Below, piece by piece: positions 1 to 9,024 of a DNA stretch of 64,000 nucleotides. The stretch comes from Aeromonas lacus (GTDB lineage: Bacteria > Pseudomonadota > Gammaproteobacteria > Enterobacterales > Aeromonadaceae). The stretch lies in the NCBI RefSeq assembly GCF_000764665.1, contig NZ_JRGM01000180.1, forward strand, positions 1 through 64,000, read 5' to 3'. Under the pieces are notes generated by a model. It saw nothing but the letters and a program-made list of their open reading frames with translations. It was not told where the DNA came from and searched no databases. Made by a program: the position numbers and the translations under genes. The number at the start of each line of letters is the position of its first letter. The stretch's first letter is position 1.

Positions 1-114
1 TGCTCCACCCCGCGTCCGAGGTGGCCAATAATAGGCGCCGGCGCACAGATTGCAAGTAAATATATCAAAAAAAGTTTATTCGTAGATTTATACGACAAAG
101 AGTGCGGTCTTTAT

Positions 115-133
115 CAGCATCATGCTGTTTTTT
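115..133 (+). terminator. weak hairpin with T-tract left of glgX
   Basis: A 5-bp stem (CAGCA/TGCTG) with a 3-base loop is followed directly by six T residues. It could end a transcript entering from the left edge, or be chance. The rest of bases 1-210 is AT-rich with no gene; it should hold the glgX promoter, but no convincing -35/-10 pair stood out. Confidence 0.3.
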
Positions 134-210
134 CAGGCAAACGGATCTAGGGAAGGCATCCGGCACTACACTCAATAAGCTGAACACTCCTCATTTTGGG
201 TAGGTATGAT

Positions 211-2274
211 ATGCGCATCTCCGCCGGACATTGCCGTCAGTTGGGGGCTACACCCGACAGTCACGGCGTCAACTTCGCGATCTGGGCACGCCTGGCCAGC
301 CGGGTAGAACTCCTGCTCTTCTCCAGTGCAGAAGACTGCACCCCGGAAGTGATCCCGCTCTCGCCCCGTTTCAACCGTACCGCCTATTACTGGCATATCC
401 ATATTGAAGGTCTGCCCATCGGGCAGCGTTATGCCTATCGCATTCAGGGCCCATGGCGCCCCTATTGCGGTACCCGCTTCGATGGGGAAAAGGTGCTGCT
501 CGATCCCTATGGCCGCAGCATAGAACTCGGACCCAACTACGATCGCTGGGCTGCGGCACTCCCGGGCAGCAACATTGCCTGCTGTGCCAAGAACCGGGTG
601 GTTGATACCCGCCACTATAACTGGGAGGGTGACAAACTGCCGGCCCACTCCCTCTCCCGTTCAGTGATCTATGAGCTCCATTTGGGGGGCTTTACCAACT
701 CGCCAAGCTCCGGGGTTGCACCTGAACTGCGTGGCACCTACCTGGGTCTCATCGAGAAGATCCCCTATCTGCAATCTCTCGGTGTCACCGCCGTCGAGTT
801 GCTACCGGTGTTCCAGTTTGATCCGCAGGATTCGCCCAAAGGGCTCTCCAACTACTGGGGTTACAGCCCCATGTCCTTTTTTGCTCCCCACGCCCAGTAC
901 GCCTGCGGGGACGATCCGCTGACCGAGTTTCGCGACATGGTCAAGGCACTGCACAAAGCCAATATCGAGGTGATCCTCGATGTGGTCTACAACCACACGG
1001 CAGAAGGGGGTAACGATGGCCCTACCTTCTCGTTTCGCGGCATCGACAACGAGGCCTACTACATCCTCGACAACAACCAGCAGGACACCAACTACTCGGG
1101 CTGCGGCAACACCTTCAACGGCGCCCACCCGGTAGTGCTGCGGATGATCATGGACAGCCTGCACTTCTGGCGGCAGGAGATGCACGTCGACGGCTTCCGG
1201 TTTGATCTGGCCGCCATTTTGTCGCGGGATGAATCGGGCCAGCCTCAGGCCAACGCCCCCACCCTGCGCACCATAGATACAGATCCCAACATCGCCGACA
1301 TCAAGCTCATCGCCGAAGCCTGGGATGCGGGGGGACTCTATCAGGTAGGATCACTCGCCGGCGCGCGCTGGCGTGAATGGAACGGTCAGTTCCGCGACGA
1401 TGTGCGCCGTTTTCTGAGAGGGGACGATAACAGCGTGACTGCCTTTGTCGAGCGACTCTGCGGCAGCCCCGATATCTACCACTATCACCATGCCGACCCC
1501 GAGAAGAGCATCAACTTCGTCACCTGCCACGACGGCTTTACCCTGTGGGACTGGGCCAGCTACAACCACAAGCACAACGAAGCCAACGGCGAGCAGAACC
1601 GCGATGGCTGCGATCACAACTTCAGCTGGAACCACGGCCACGAAGGGGTAACGGAAGATCCCCAGATCAACGCCCTGCGCATGCGTCAGGCCAAGAACAT
1701 GATGGTAGCCACCCTGCTCTCGGTGGGCTCCCCCATGCTGCTGATGGGCGATGAACTGCTGCGCACCCAGCATGGCAACAACAATGGCTACTGTCAGGAT
1801 AACCCGACCTGCTGGATGGATTGGCAACCCAACGCCCGCAGTCAGGAGATGTTCCGCTTCATGAAGGAGCTGATCCAGTATCGCAAGCACCTGTTCCAGC
1901 GCCCCGAGCAGGAGAGCATGCCGCTGTCGCTCACCGAAATCCTGCGCCACAGCGAGATCTGCTGGCACGGCGTCAACGCCATGCAGCCTGACTTCAGCCC
2001 CCATTCCCACGCCATCGCCATGTCAGCCCTCTCGAGCGAAACCCGGCTGGCACTCTACGTGCTGTTCAACGCCTACTGGGAGCCCCTCACCTTCAACCTG
2101 CCTAGCCCCCCCAAGGGTGTCGGTGGCTACTGGCGACGGATCCTCGATACCGCCCTCCCCTCGCCGCAGGATATCTGCACCTTCGGCATGCCTCTGGAGG
2201 GACTGACCCGCGAATATCTGGCCCAGCCGCGCAGCAGTTGCCTCTTTATCTGCGGGGCCGACGACTTCTACTGA
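211..2274 (+). CDS. glgX: glycogen debranching enzyme GlgX (isoamylase-type, GH13)
   Basis: This 687-residue enzyme hydrolyses alpha-1,6 branches of glycogen/limit dextrin in the cytoplasm. An N-terminal CBM48-like region (about residues 5-110) precedes a GH13 barrel. The four conserved GH13 regions are visible: DVVYNHT near residue 257, DGFRFDLA with nucleophile Asp332, AEAWD with acid/base Glu369, and TCHDG with Asp441. Length is close to E. coli GlgX (657). The reading frame can open at TTG 196, but ATG 211 has a GGGTAGG Shine-Dalgarno-like run six bases before it and was preferred. No other glg gene is adjacent, so the gene stands apart from any glgBCA operon. A strong terminator follows. 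Confidence 0.93.
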   Translation: MRISAGHCRQLGATPDSHGVNFAIWARLASRVELLLFSSAEDCTPEVIPLSPRFNRTAYYWHIHIEGLPIGQRYAYRIQGPWRPYCGTRFDGEKVLLDPYGRSIELGPNYDRWAAALPGSNIACCAKNRVVDTRHYNWEGDKLPAHSLSRSVIYELHLGGFTNSPSSGVAPELRGTYLGLIEKIPYLQSLGVTAVELLPVFQFDPQDSPKGLSNYWGYSPMSFFAPHAQYACGDDPLTEFRDMVKALHKANIEVILDVVYNHTAEGGNDGPTFSFRGIDNEAYYILDNNQQDTNYSGCGNTFNGAHPVVLRMIMDSLHFWRQEMHVDGFRFDLAAILSRDESGQPQANAPTLRTIDTDPNIADIKLIAEAWDAGGLYQVGSLAGARWREWNGQFRDDVRRFLRGDDNSVTAFVERLCGSPDIYHYHHADPEKSINFVTCHDGFTLWDWASYNHKHNEANGEQNRDGCDHNFSWNHGHEGVTEDPQINALRMRQAKNMMVATLLSVGSPMLLMGDELLRTQHGNNNGYCQDNPTCWMDWQPNARSQEMFRFMKELIQYRKHLFQRPEQESMPLSLTEILRHSEICWHGVNAMQPDFSPHSHAIAMSALSSETRLALYVLFNAYWEPLTFNLPSPPKGVGGYWRRILDTALPSPQDICTFGMPLEGLTREYLAQPRSSCLFICGADDFY

Positions 2275-2294
2275 TGCCCCCTCCCGCAAACAAA

Positions 2295-2330
2295 AAGCCC
2301 CCGGCTCATATCCGGGGGCTTTCTCTTTTT
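2295..2330 (+). terminator. rho-independent terminator of glgX
   Basis: A perfect 10-bp stem (AAGCCCCCGG with CCGGGGGCTT) with a 7-base loop is followed by TTCTCTTTTT. It lies between convergent genes and can also act for the leftward gene beginning at 3069. Confidence 0.9.
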
Positions 2331-2349
2331 CAGGGCTTGCTTGCCTGCG

Positions 2350-3069
2350 TCACACCAGCTGATGGAGCACGCTGGTGGCGGCGATCTGGGCGATGAGCAG
2401 ACCACACAACGAAGTTGAAACCACAACCGGCGCAGTGTCACGCTGCAGATAGAGCGGGCTGAACCAGAGCAGCAGGGAGGCCACCAGCAATACAGCCTGA
2501 GTCACCACCGCCGGGATCAGGGCATCGAGATTGGCCTCACCCCCTTGCCAGCCCACCAGCACGCCCAGCCAGATCAGGCTGGCCATGGCACCAACCAGAC
2601 CGGCCAGTGGCAGCAGGGTATTGAATGCCTGCAAGCGGTGACGTGCCCGCAGCAGCATCAGGTGGGCAAAGGCCGCACCCAGCATTGCCATCTGCAGCAG
2701 ACCACTCACCCAGCCCTGCAGTTGCAGTAGGCCCACACCATAAACTGCCAGCGGCAACGCCGGTAGCCAGAGCAGGGAAGATGGGATGAAACGTTTCCCC
2801 TCCAGCCGTGACTGGGCGAGCGAAAGACCCACGCCCAGCACCAGCGCCGCGCCGCCGCTCCAGATCAGCCAGCTGGCCGCCTTGGCCTCTACCGCCAGCA
2901 TCAGCGAGAGGGCGGTAATGACCCAGATGGAGAAGAGTTGCTGGCTGATACGCGAGCGCTGGCCCGGGCAGAGATCACCGCGCCAGAGCACGATGCCAAG
3001 GACAACAAGCGCTCCCAGCGCCATCAGGCCGGTCAGGGGAAAAAGCCAGAAAGGGAGTTGGACGAACAT
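2350..3069 (-). CDS. multi-pass inner membrane protein, function unknown
   Basis: The 239-residue product is almost entirely hydrophobic, with roughly seven to eight predicted membrane segments separated by short basic loops (such as LRARHRLQ). I do not recognise the family. The frame extends upstream to 3153, but ATG 3069 (MFVQLPFW) has a clear GGAGG six bases before it, so the shorter start was chosen. It lies 108 bases downstream of ybjD on the same strand and may be cotranscribed with it. There are no catalytic motifs, so a small integral membrane protein or transporter-like role is as far as the sequence goes. Confidence 0.7.
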   Translation of the reverse strand: MFVQLPFWLFPLTGLMALGALVVLGIVLWRGDLCPGQRSRISQQLFSIWVITALSLMLAVEAKAASWLIWSGGAALVLGVGLSLAQSRLEGKRFIPSSLLWLPALPLAVYGVGLLQLQGWVSGLLQMAMLGAAFAHLMLLRARHRLQAFNTLLPLAGLVGAMASLIWLGVLVGWQGGEANLDALIPAVVTQAVLLVASLLLWFSPLYLQRDTAPVVVSTSLCGLLIAQIAATSVLHQLV

Positions 3070-3177
3070 GGCGCCTCCAGCAAAGGGTGTCGAAATGCGC
3101 CGTGGTGGCGCCAGAGAGGGGCCGAGTATACCCAAACCCGGCGCCATCCCCAACGCCTGACATCACAAGTGGCGGCC

Positions 3178-4815
3178 TTAACGCTGACCGCGGGCCAGCG
3201 CCACTACCCGGGCAAACATCTGGCGGATCACCGGCGGTATGTGTTCGGCGCCGAGCCGCTCCGCCTCTTCGACCACCGCCAGCGCCATGCCCGGCTTGCT
3301 GCGATGATGGATCGCCTTGTTGATGATATGGCTGGCACTCCACATGGCGCGGCCACCGACACCGGCTTCGCGCCGGAACACCCCCTCAAAGCCGTTGTTG
3401 TAGAGGTAGTGCTCGATGTCGACCGCAGGCAGCTGGGTCAGCCGATCCCGCTCCCTGTCGCCTTTTAGCTGACCGCGAGCCGAAGCGGCATACTTGACCC
3501 CCGCCTCGTCGCCATCGGCCAGCAGGTGCCACTCGATGCCAAAGTCGCGTGCCACCTTGATCAGCGGCGACTGGCCACACTGGGCAAACTCGATGATCCG
3601 CACCCCCTCGGCCCGCAGGCTGTAGCCACAGATCTGGGCCAGCTCCGAGAGCAGCCAGATCTCGGTCTCCCCCTCCACCAGCAGCCAGCAACGGGCAAAC
3701 AGCGACATGGGACGGTTGATCCGCACATGGAAGGCAATCTTGCGCAGATCGTCGCTGCTGTAGCGCTCGCCACCCAGCTGGTGGCAGAGGATATCCTGCT
3801 GGCGCCGCACCAGCCGGCGCACCTGATTGAGCGGCAAGGAGGAGAGCAAGTCCCCCGAGTTGGTGGTGAGCAGCTTCTGGCCCGGCAACTGCTCCAGCAG
3901 CCCCCACGCCAGCGCCAGCATGGTCGGATGAAGCCGGCTTTCGGGATCTTCGAGGATCATGATGGGACGAGCCCCCTCCTCCAGCTCACGGTTGCCACGC
4001 GCCTGCAGCAGGGTCGCCGCCATCCCCGCCATCGCCAGCTGCAGGGCGCGATTATCCGCCTGACGCAACAGGGTGTGCAGGTTGCCCGGATTGCGCAATG
4101 TCATGGGGCGATTGATGATGTCACGCTGGCTGCGCGGCTTGTTCTTGATGGGTGCCAGCGCGTTGAAGTAGTGATCCATCAGCTGGCGCACCGCCTGCAA
4201 CGCCTCCTTGAGCTCGGGCTCGCCAATGCGCTGGGGCTCGTCGATGAGCTTGTCGGCCAACTCGTTCAGGCGATGCTCGGAGAGATCGCCCCACTGCAGC
4301 GTCTCCACCCCGTTGCGGGCGGTGCGGGCATCGCGCAGGCGAAAGACCGGGTTCATGGTGATGAGCATGCAGACCAGCTCGTGAGCATTGGCGATAGGCA
4401 GGCTCTTGCCCACCCCGTCGAGAAAGTCGTGCAGGGTCGCGACCGTGCCATCCTCCAGCAGCTCGGCACTGGCGCGGTAGTGAATACGGTTGAACTTGTC
4501 CTTGTGCAGTACCCAGGCAGGGCAAAGCCGCGCCAGACGGCGGGAGTGCTGGCACATCTGGGGCCTGTGTTCACAGAAGGTGAGCACCAGTTGCAAATGG
4601 CGCGCCGGGGCGAGCTCGGGATCTTCCGGCCGGTGGAAATCCTCGACGCCAAACTGATAGGGCTCGGCATTTTGCCCCAGCAGACACCAGAGGGCGCGCA
4701 GCAGGCTCGATTTCCCCCAGGTGTTTTCACCGATCAGCACTGTGGTATGGTCAAGCCCGAGCGACAACCGATTGATGCCGCGAAATCCTTTAACTTCAAT
4801 ACGTTCCAGATACAT
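3178..4815 (-). CDS. ybjD: YbjD-like OLD-family ATP-dependent endonuclease
   Basis: The 545-residue protein matches E. coli YbjD (552 residues) along its whole length from memory. An SMC/RecF-like ABC ATPase head begins with LERIEVKGFRGINRLSL and a Walker A loop at residues 29-37 (GENTWGKSS). An ILEDPESRLHP Walker B region follows mid-protein. A C-terminal Toprim nuclease domain carries LLVEGETE (about residue 378) and ADGDEAG (about 440), which are expected metal-binding acids. OLD-family enzymes couple ATP hydrolysis to DNA cleavage and some class members act in phage defence. YbjD itself has no settled role. It is a single gene rather than a Gabija-type pair. Confidence 0.88.
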   Translation of the reverse strand: MYLERIEVKGFRGINRLSLGLDHTTVLIGENTWGKSSLLRALWCLLGQNAEPYQFGVEDFHRPEDPELAPARHLQLVLTFCEHRPQMCQHSRRLARLCPAWVLHKDKFNRIHYRASAELLEDGTVATLHDFLDGVGKSLPIANAHELVCMLITMNPVFRLRDARTARNGVETLQWGDLSEHRLNELADKLIDEPQRIGEPELKEALQAVRQLMDHYFNALAPIKNKPRSQRDIINRPMTLRNPGNLHTLLRQADNRALQLAMAGMAATLLQARGNRELEEGARPIMILEDPESRLHPTMLALAWGLLEQLPGQKLLTTNSGDLLSSLPLNQVRRLVRRQQDILCHQLGGERYSSDDLRKIAFHVRINRPMSLFARCWLLVEGETEIWLLSELAQICGYSLRAEGVRIIEFAQCGQSPLIKVARDFGIEWHLLADGDEAGVKYAASARGQLKGDRERDRLTQLPAVDIEHYLYNNGFEGVFRREAGVGGRAMWSASHIINKAIHHRSKPGMALAVVEEAERLGAEHIPPVIRQMFARVVALARGQR

Positions 4816-5050
4816 CCAGCCATGTCCACGTCACTCTGATGGAGCAATAGTGGCAAAGTTGCCGGAAAAATCCTATCTGGCAGCGCCCTTTTTCAGCGGG
4901 AACTGTGAGGAATGGCAGGTTCGGGCGGGGTTGGCTCTGTCAGGCGCCCCTGCGGGGCATTCCAGTGGTTGAACCAGAGGTGGCGGGTACGGATCTGGCG
5001 CTTGCGATGATTCAATGGCGGCTCCTGTTTGTGGCACTGCGAAATGACGG

Positions 5051-5066
5051 GGTGAGCGAACTCACC
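5051..5066 (-). other. UUCG-loop hairpin 3' of the AraC-type gene
   Basis: Read on the minus strand, GGTGAG-TTCG-CTCACC forms a perfect 6-bp stem with a TTCG loop 22 bases after the araC-type stop codon. No T-run follows, so it may be an mRNA 3' stabiliser rather than an intrinsic terminator. The rest of 4816-5087 holds no gene I can support. Confidence 0.35.
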
Positions 5067-5087
5067 GGAACGCATTGAGTCTCGCGG

Positions 5088-5966
5088 TTAACTGTGACAG
5101 GAGGATGACAGCCGGGCACGCCACTGCCCCGGCGTCAGGCCAAACGCCTCGCGAAAGCGGTTGCCAAAGTGAGCTTGGGAGGAGAAACCGCACTGGCTGG
5201 CGATCGTCGCCAGCGGCTCACTCCCCGCCAGCAGCTGCTTGGCCCGCTTGAGGCGCAGCTCCAGCAGGTAGCGGTGGGGCGGGCAGCCCAGGCTCTGACT
5301 GAACATGCGGGCGAAGTGATACTCGCTCAGACCCGCCTGCTGCGCCAGCTGGGCCAGCGTCACCGGTTCGGCCAGATGAGCATGGAGGTACTCCTGCACC
5401 CGCCGGATCGCCACTGGAGCCAGCCCGCCACGTACCGTCGGCAGTGCAGGCGCCGCCTCGGTATGGTGGCGATAGGCGTGGAGGATCAGCATCCAGGCGC
5501 CGTGAGAGAGCGCCAGTCGGTCGATGCCGTGCTGCCACTCAAGCTGCATCAGCTGACTCTGCACCAACAATGCCGCCTTCGGATCGTCGATAAAGGTCTT
5601 GTCCAGCAGTTGCAGGTGGCGCCCCTCGCGGTCGCACACCTCCTCGGCGATGCGGGTCAGGTGGGCCGGGGTGAAGTAGAGGTGGAAGAAGCGAAACTCC
5701 TCGCGCACCAGCCATTCGGATCTGTGGTGATCCGGCATGATGCACACCTTGCCGGTGCCACCACAACCGCCCGGCCCGTCGAGCCGCTCGGTCTGCTCGC
5801 CCCCCTGCAGATAGACGCTCAGGGTGTGGTGGCCCGGCTTGTGGTAGCGGGTCTGATCGTAGCAGTTGCGCCAGCTGGCGACGCCAAGCCCCGGCTCCAG
5901 CCAGCAGGAGTCCTCCAGCCGGGCGCCGGTGCTGACCAGTGCGTCGAATACCCCTGCCGTTTTCAT
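5088..5966 (-). CDS. AraC-family transcriptional regulator
   Basis: The 292-residue protein has an N-terminal cupin-type sensing domain (about residues 1-170; PGHHTLSVYLQGG fits a ligand-binding beta-barrel) and a C-terminal AraC double helix-turn-helix (about 190-285). Typical AraC signatures are LAQLAQQAGLSEYHFARMF and GFSSQAHFGNRFREAFG. The start at MKTAGVF (5966) was preferred over upstream ATGs at 6020 and 6080 because family members usually begin just before the cupin. A weak AGGGTC ribosome site precedes it. It is divergent from the EamA-type permease starting at 6142, a common arrangement in which the regulator controls the exporter; that link is inference. Confidence 0.85.
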   Translation of the reverse strand: MKTAGVFDALVSTGARLEDSCWLEPGLGVASWRNCYDQTRYHKPGHHTLSVYLQGGEQTERLDGPGGCGGTGKVCIMPDHHRSEWLVREEFRFFHLYFTPAHLTRIAEEVCDREGRHLQLLDKTFIDDPKAALLVQSQLMQLEWQHGIDRLALSHGAWMLILHAYRHHTEAAPALPTVRGGLAPVAIRRVQEYLHAHLAEPVTLAQLAQQAGLSEYHFARMFSQSLGCPPHRYLLELRLKRAKQLLAGSEPLATIASQCGFSSQAHFGNRFREAFGLTPGQWRARLSSSCHS

Positions 5967-6141
5967 CTGACCCTGCTTCTCCCTGACGATCCCGGCAAGC
6001 CCATCCTGCCGTCCGCTCATCTTACCGACTGACGCCCCGGATGACAGCGGCCCACAAACAAAAACCGCAAGATGGTGCAAGCCAGCAAGCCCCTGCCCAC
6101 CCCATGCTGGAATACAAACCTCCTGACTTTTGGAACAACCG

Positions 6142-7059
6142 ATGAACCTTCTGCTCTATCTCGCCACCGTCCTTATCTGGGGTAGCACCTGGATCGCCAT
6201 CGCCTGGCAGCTTGGCCCCATTCCCATCGAAGTGTCGGTGCTCTATCGCTTCCTGCTGGCGGCGGTGGCGCTGTTTGTCCTGCTCACCGCCAGCGGCCGC
6301 TTTCCGCGCCTGCCGTGGCATGGCCAGCGCTATGCGGCGCTGCTCGGCGCCCTGCTCTTTTCCACCAACTTTCTCTGTTTCTACCACGCCACCCGCTATA
6401 TCCCGAGCGGCATGTCGGCGGTGATCTTCGCCAGTGCCAGCATCTTCAATGGCCTCAACATCTGGCTGTTCGAGGGCAAACGACCGGGCCTGCGTTGGCT
6501 GCAAGGGTCGCTACTGGGGCTCTTTGGCACCCTGCTGCTGTTCTGGCCGGTACTGGCAGATGCGCAACTGGGTGCAAACGGCTGGAAGGGATTGCTGTTC
6601 GCCTGTGGCGGCACCCTCTGTTTTTCGCTGGGCAATCTGGTCTCGGCCCGCGGCCAGCGCCACGGCTACCATGTGTTGCAGATGGTGCCCTGGGGCATGG
6701 TTTACGGCGTCGTGCTGTTGCTGGGCTGGGTCACATTGCTCGGTCAGCAGCTGGTGGTGCCGACCGACAGCCACTATCTGGCGGCCATGGTCTACCTCGC
6801 CCTGTTTGGCTCGGTTATCGCCTTTACCGCCTACCTGACCCTGGTGGGGCGCATCGGGGCCAGCAAGGCCTCCTACGCGACCGTGCTCTTTCCGCTGGTA
6901 GCGCTCACCCTTTCGACCTTCTATGAGGGATTTGTCTGGCAGCCGGTGTCGGTGGTCGGGGTGGTGATCAGCCTCATCGGCAATCTGGTGATCTTCACAC
7001 CGCCCTTGAAGAGCTGGCGCATTGGCCCGTTCAAGGCGGTAAACGACACTTGCTCCTGA
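6142..7059 (+). CDS. EamA/DMT-family transporter
   Basis: The 305-residue protein has ten predicted transmembrane helices arranged as two five-helix EamA repeats. The first repeat begins MNLLLYLATVLIWGSTW with the WGSTW motif typical of drug/metabolite transporters. The second repeat includes ARGQRHGYHVLQMVPWG and the GSVIAFTAYL motif. The substrate cannot be told from sequence; homologues export amino acids or other small metabolites. ATG 6142 was chosen over TTG 6130. It faces away from an AraC-type regulator (175-base gap) and is followed after 55 bases by a LysR-type gene in the same direction, either of which might regulate it. Confidence 0.88.
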   Translation: MNLLLYLATVLIWGSTWIAIAWQLGPIPIEVSVLYRFLLAAVALFVLLTASGRFPRLPWHGQRYAALLGALLFSTNFLCFYHATRYIPSGMSAVIFASASIFNGLNIWLFEGKRPGLRWLQGSLLGLFGTLLLFWPVLADAQLGANGWKGLLFACGGTLCFSLGNLVSARGQRHGYHVLQMVPWGMVYGVVLLLGWVTLLGQQLVVPTDSHYLAAMVYLALFGSVIAFTAYLTLVGRIGASKASYATVLFPLVALTLSTFYEGFVWQPVSVVGVVISLIGNLVIFTPPLKSWRIGPFKAVNDTCS

Positions 7060-7114
7060 AGCGACCAGCCCCTAAGGTAACGCAGATCCAATCTGCAGAT
7101 GGCAAGGGGGCGAG

Positions 7115-7981
7115 ATGTTACTGGAAGGGCTGGAGACGCTGAGCCTGCTGGCAAGTGAAGGAACCATGGCCAAGGTGGCCAGCCGCCTCTATATCAGCCA
7201 GTCGGCGGTGAGCAAGCGCATTGCCCAGCTGGAGCAGCGCCTTGGCAAGAAGCTAATCGAGCCGGAGGGGCGCCAGATCCGCCTCACCCCGCAGGCGCTG
7301 GAGCTGCTGGAGCGGGTAGCGCCGAGCCTGGCCGAGATGAAGGGGGTGCTGGCCGACAGCCAGGATCTGGCCGATCACAGTCCCCTCCCCATCGCCTGCT
7401 CCGAGACCCTGCTGGCCGGTTATCTCGCCCACTTCATGCGCGGCTACCTTGGCCGCGACCCGCATCTCGCCCTCTCCACCCACCACACCCCGGTCATTCT
7501 GGCGCGGGTGCGCAGCGGCGATGCCCTGCTCGGCATCTGCGCCGGTCGCCTCCCGCCCGGCCATGGCCTTGGCGCCGAGCTGCTGCTGGAGGAGCCCTTC
7601 TATCTGGTGGGAGAGGCGCAGCAGAGCCTGCCCCCTGCCGCTCAGGGCGGTGGGCGCAAGATCCTCACCATGGATCTGGAGAACCCTGCCAATCGCTATC
7701 TGCGCGAGCCCCTCGCCGCCCTCGGCCTGGAGCCCGCCATGGAGCTCGACTCCTATCTGGCGCTGATCGAGCTGGCCAAGGCCGGTATCGGCCCGGTGCT
7801 GCTGCCTGCCGGTCTGCTGGCGCTGGTGGGGGAGCAGGGAGAAACGGCCCGCCTGCTGCCGACACTCGCCCGCCCGCTGCATCTGGTCTATCGGCCAAAC
7901 AGTCTCAAGCGCGAGCGAATTGCCAAACTGGTCAATGCCTTGCGCAAACACTTCAGCCATTACAGCGACACACCGCGCTAG
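7115..7981 (+). CDS. LysR-family transcriptional regulator
   Basis: The 288-residue protein opens with a LysR winged helix-turn-helix (residues about 3-62; KVASRLYISQSAVSKRIAQL is the recognition part). A linker helix and a substrate-binding domain (about 88-285) with two alpha/beta lobes follow. A GGGGGCGAG ribosome site precedes ATG 7115. It follows the EamA transporter in the same direction and converges on yfcA. No inducer or target can be assigned; it could regulate the upstream permease or act elsewhere. Confidence 0.88.
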   Translation: MLLEGLETLSLLASEGTMAKVASRLYISQSAVSKRIAQLEQRLGKKLIEPEGRQIRLTPQALELLERVAPSLAEMKGVLADSQDLADHSPLPIACSETLLAGYLAHFMRGYLGRDPHLALSTHHTPVILARVRSGDALLGICAGRLPPGHGLGAELLLEEPFYLVGEAQQSLPPAAQGGGRKILTMDLENPANRYLREPLAALGLEPAMELDSYLALIELAKAGIGPVLLPAGLLALVGEQGETARLLPTLARPLHLVYRPNSLKRERIAKLVNALRKHFSHYSDTPR

Positions 7982-8004
7982 CGCTGCAAAGCCGCAGATA
8001 TGAC

Positions 8005-8026
8005 AACGGGGCCCGAGGGCCCCGTT
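8005..8026. terminator. bidirectional hairpin between lysR-type gene and yfcA
   Basis: A perfect palindromic stem, AACGGGGCCC with GGGCCCCGTT around a 2-base centre, sits between convergent genes. The T-tract is short on both strands, so termination strength is uncertain. Confidence 0.55.
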
Positions 8027-8057
8027 AACAATTGCGATGCGGCAAGCAAAGCACACA

Positions 8058-8834
8058 TCAGATCCAGGCAAACAGCTCGGGATACTGACTCCACACCAGC
8101 TTGGCGGACATCAGCAGGGAGACGGTCACCAGCAGCGGCTTGATCAGCTTCACCCCTTTTTGCAGCACCATCTTGGAGCCAAAACGGGCGCCCACGAATT
8201 GTCCCAGCGCCATGCAGAAACCGACGCTCCACACCACCTTGCCACCGAGAGCAAAGAACAGCAGGGAGGCGATGTTGGAGGTGAAGTTGAGTAGCTTGGT
8301 ATGGGCGGTGGCCCGCGCCATGCCAAAACCAGCAAGCGCCACAAAACCGATGGCAAAGAATGAACCGGTCCCCGGCCCGAAGAAGCCGTCATAGAAGCCG
8401 ACCCCGCCCCCCACCAGCAGCGCAAACAGCATGGGGGTCAGGCGGCGGGAACTCTCGGCATCGCTCACCCGCGGCGAGAAGAAGAAGTAGCAGGCAAAGG
8501 CCATCAGCAGGAAGGGGAGCAAACGCTCCAGCACGGCGGCGTCGATTGTCTGTACCGCCAGGGTGCCCACCGCCGCACCGATAAAGGTGCAGATCACCGC
8601 AGGCCAGATCATGGCCCACTCCAGCAATCCTCTGCGGGCATAGAACCAGGTGGCGGAGAAGGAGCCGAAACTGCTCTGCAGCTTGTTGGTGCCGAGCACC
8701 AGTGCGGGGGGCATGCCGGTGGCCAGCAGGGCCGGTACCGTCAATAGGCCGCCGCCACCGGCGATGGCATCGATAAAGCCGGCGATGAGCGCCACGCCAA
8801 ACAGGGCAAACAGGGTAACCAGTTCCAATTCCAT
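8058..8834 (-). CDS. yfcA: TauE/SafE (TSUP) family permease, YfcA-like
   Basis: The 258-residue polytopic protein has about eight transmembrane helices and the duplicated TSUP architecture. Signature glycine-rich motifs are visible in each half: IAGFIDAIAGGGGLLTVPAL near the N-terminus and GFYDGFFGPGTGSFF in the middle. Length and motifs match E. coli YfcA (269). TSUP proteins move sulfite, sulfoacetate or other organosulfur anions; the YfcA substrate is not established. The gene is convergent with the LysR-type gene and has no recognisable sulfur-metabolism neighbours. Confidence 0.87.
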   Translation of the reverse strand: MELELVTLFALFGVALIAGFIDAIAGGGGLLTVPALLATGMPPALVLGTNKLQSSFGSFSATWFYARRGLLEWAMIWPAVICTFIGAAVGTLAVQTIDAAVLERLLPFLLMAFACYFFFSPRVSDAESSRRLTPMLFALLVGGGVGFYDGFFGPGTGSFFAIGFVALAGFGMARATAHTKLLNFTSNIASLLFFALGGKVVWSVGFCMALGQFVGARFGSKMVLQKGVKLIKPLLVTVSLLMSAKLVWSQYPELFAWI

Positions 8835-9024
8835 CCATAGACCTCACGGGATTGGGTTGCCCGACACAAGGGCAACCGGGGGGAGAATAAACACGCCGGG
8901 CAGAGGGGCTGCACTGACTGCCGGTTATCCTAACGGGCCAAAGTCCATGAATCTAACGAAACAGTGGCAGCCAATTGATTCCTGATTTTCACTAATTTGG
9001 GCTCTCGCGCCCCCGCCCCTCGGC

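Noticed and set aside
3178-4815. ybjD as part of a Gabija-like two-gene defence system
   Set aside because: No UvrD-like helicase gene adjoins it; the sequence matches the widely conserved single-gene YbjD instead.
4893-5075. 60-codon open frame on the minus strand between the AraC-type gene and ybjD
   Set aside because: It has an ATG but no ribosome site, no recognised family, and contains the hairpin at 5051-5066. It could be a remnant but cannot be supported.
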